Source: an uncultured Butyricicoccus sp. (GTDB lineage Bacteria; Bacillota; Clostridia; Oscillospirales; Butyricicoccaceae). From it: 19,218 nt of DNA. A program made the position numbers and the translations under genes. Numbering within the stretch: position 1 is the stretch's first letter; every line of letters starts with the position of its first letter. Below the pieces are notes generated by a model. It saw nothing but the letters and a program-made list of their open reading frames with translations, had not been told where the DNA came from and made no database searches. The DNA is taken from NCBI GenBank assembly GCA_910584935.1, contig CAJUDU010000046.1, positions 1-19,218 on the forward strand. The letters run 5' to 3'. This document shows, piece after piece, positions 18,929 to 19,218 of the stretch.

Positions 18929-19218
18929 TTATTCGTTTAACAGCCCAGCAGTCCGCAGGTTAGCAAGCAACTGATTAAACTGTGTTACGATGGTATCTTC
19001 TGTTGCATCTGCCACAGCAGCAGCAGGTGTTACTTCACCCGCAGGGCCTGTCGGCCCGGTGGGACCTGTTGCGCCTGCCGCGCCTGCTTCACCCGCAGGG
19101 CCTGTCGGTCCGGTGGGACCTGTTGCGCCTGCCGCGCCTGCTTCACCCGCAGGGCCTGTCGGCCCGGTGGGACCTGTTGCGCCTGCCGCGCCTGCTTCAC
19201 CCGCAGGGCCTGTCGGTC
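18929..19218 (-). CDS. Collagen-like repeat protein, C-terminal part; 5' end outside window
   Basis: The minus-strand frame is open to the window edge and stops with TAA at 18929-18931. The visible 96 residues are Gly-X-Y repeats with an 18-residue unit GPTGPTGPAGEAGAAGAT, followed by a non-collagen tail EVTPAAAVADATEDTIV and FNQLLANLRTAGLLNE. This short Leu-rich C-terminus (FNxLLxxLRxAGL) resembles tails I recall on clostridial collagen-like proteins, probably an anchor or trimer nucleus. Its repeat differs in sequence from that of the downstream collagen-like gene but has the same 54-bp period. It is probably the first visible gene of an operon with the glycosyltransferase and the other collagen-like protein. 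Confidence 0.88.
   Translation of the reverse strand, partial: PTGPAGEAGAAGATGPTGPTGPAGEAGAAGATGPTGPTGPAGEAGAAGATGPTGPTGPAGEVTPAAAVADATEDTIVTQFNQLLANLRTAGLLNE
19041..19218 (-). repeat. 54-bp tandem repeats with 108-bp higher-order period
   Basis: Units start at 19041, 19095, 19149 and 19203. They are identical except for one position that alternates C, T, C, T (gtcggCccgg versus gtcggTccgg), so the array appears to have grown by duplication of a two-unit block. It continues past the window edge. Confidence 0.88.

Overview
This window looks like a chromosomal segment of an anaerobic, endospore-forming Clostridia-type Firmicute, most likely from the Oscillospirales/Ruminococcaceae side. The lineage is inferred from gene content and style, not from a marker-gene comparison. 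The supports are spoVAD-spoVAE, a four-subunit 2-oxoacid:ferredoxin oxidoreductase, a T-box leader, collagen-like (G-P-T)n proteins with a glycosyltransferase, AGGAGG-type ribosome binding sites and sigma-A promoters.

Layout. 1-570: C-terminal end of a tyrosine recombinase, abutting a minus-strand 5S rRNA-tRNA operon (627-1254; order of transcription 5S, Asn, Ile2(CAT), Trp, Asp, Thr). That operon has its own promoter (1521-1550), a structured leader carrying about 2.7 tandem 63-64 bp repeats, and a terminator (573-617). No 23S gene precedes this 5S. 1656-3038: MATE transporter. 3140-4518: spoVAD-spoVAE, with a candidate forespore promoter inside the loop of the MATE terminator. 4569-4633: an intergenic element of three back-to-back hairpins. 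4643-7661 (minus): four-gene gamma-delta-alpha-beta oxidoreductase operon behind a complete T-box riboswitch (7709-7974) whose specifier codon reads ATC (isoleucine). 8101-9024 (minus): zinc-dependent phospholipase C-like protein. 9177-10456 (minus): Mrp/NBP35-type Fe-S ATPase plus a NifX-like protein. 10596-12728 (minus): NfeD-like membrane protein plus flotillin. 12917-13516: divergent XRE regulator; near-identical 15-bp palindromes sit at the start sites of both divergent promoters. 13546-14742 (minus): CPA2-type cation/proton antiporter. 14947-16759: shortened KdpD-like histidine kinase plus KdpE-like response regulator. 16767-19218 (minus): collagen-like protein, TPR-containing family-2 glycosyltransferase, and a second collagen-like gene running off the window.

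How the parts may work together. The T-box couples the ketoacid:ferredoxin oxidoreductase to uncharged tRNA-Ile. This suggests an anabolic, isoleucine-supplying role (2-oxobutyrate or 3-methyl-2-oxovalerate synthesis) rather than, or as well as, housekeeping pyruvate oxidation. The XRE regulator probably represses both itself and the NfeD-flotillin membrane-domain operon. The collagen-like proteins and the glycosyltransferase probably build a glycosylated spore or cell surface layer. The strongest points for follow-up are the Ile T-box/oxidoreductase link, the twin operators, the structured leader of the orphan 5S-tRNA operon, and the overlapping transcription of regulator and antiporter.
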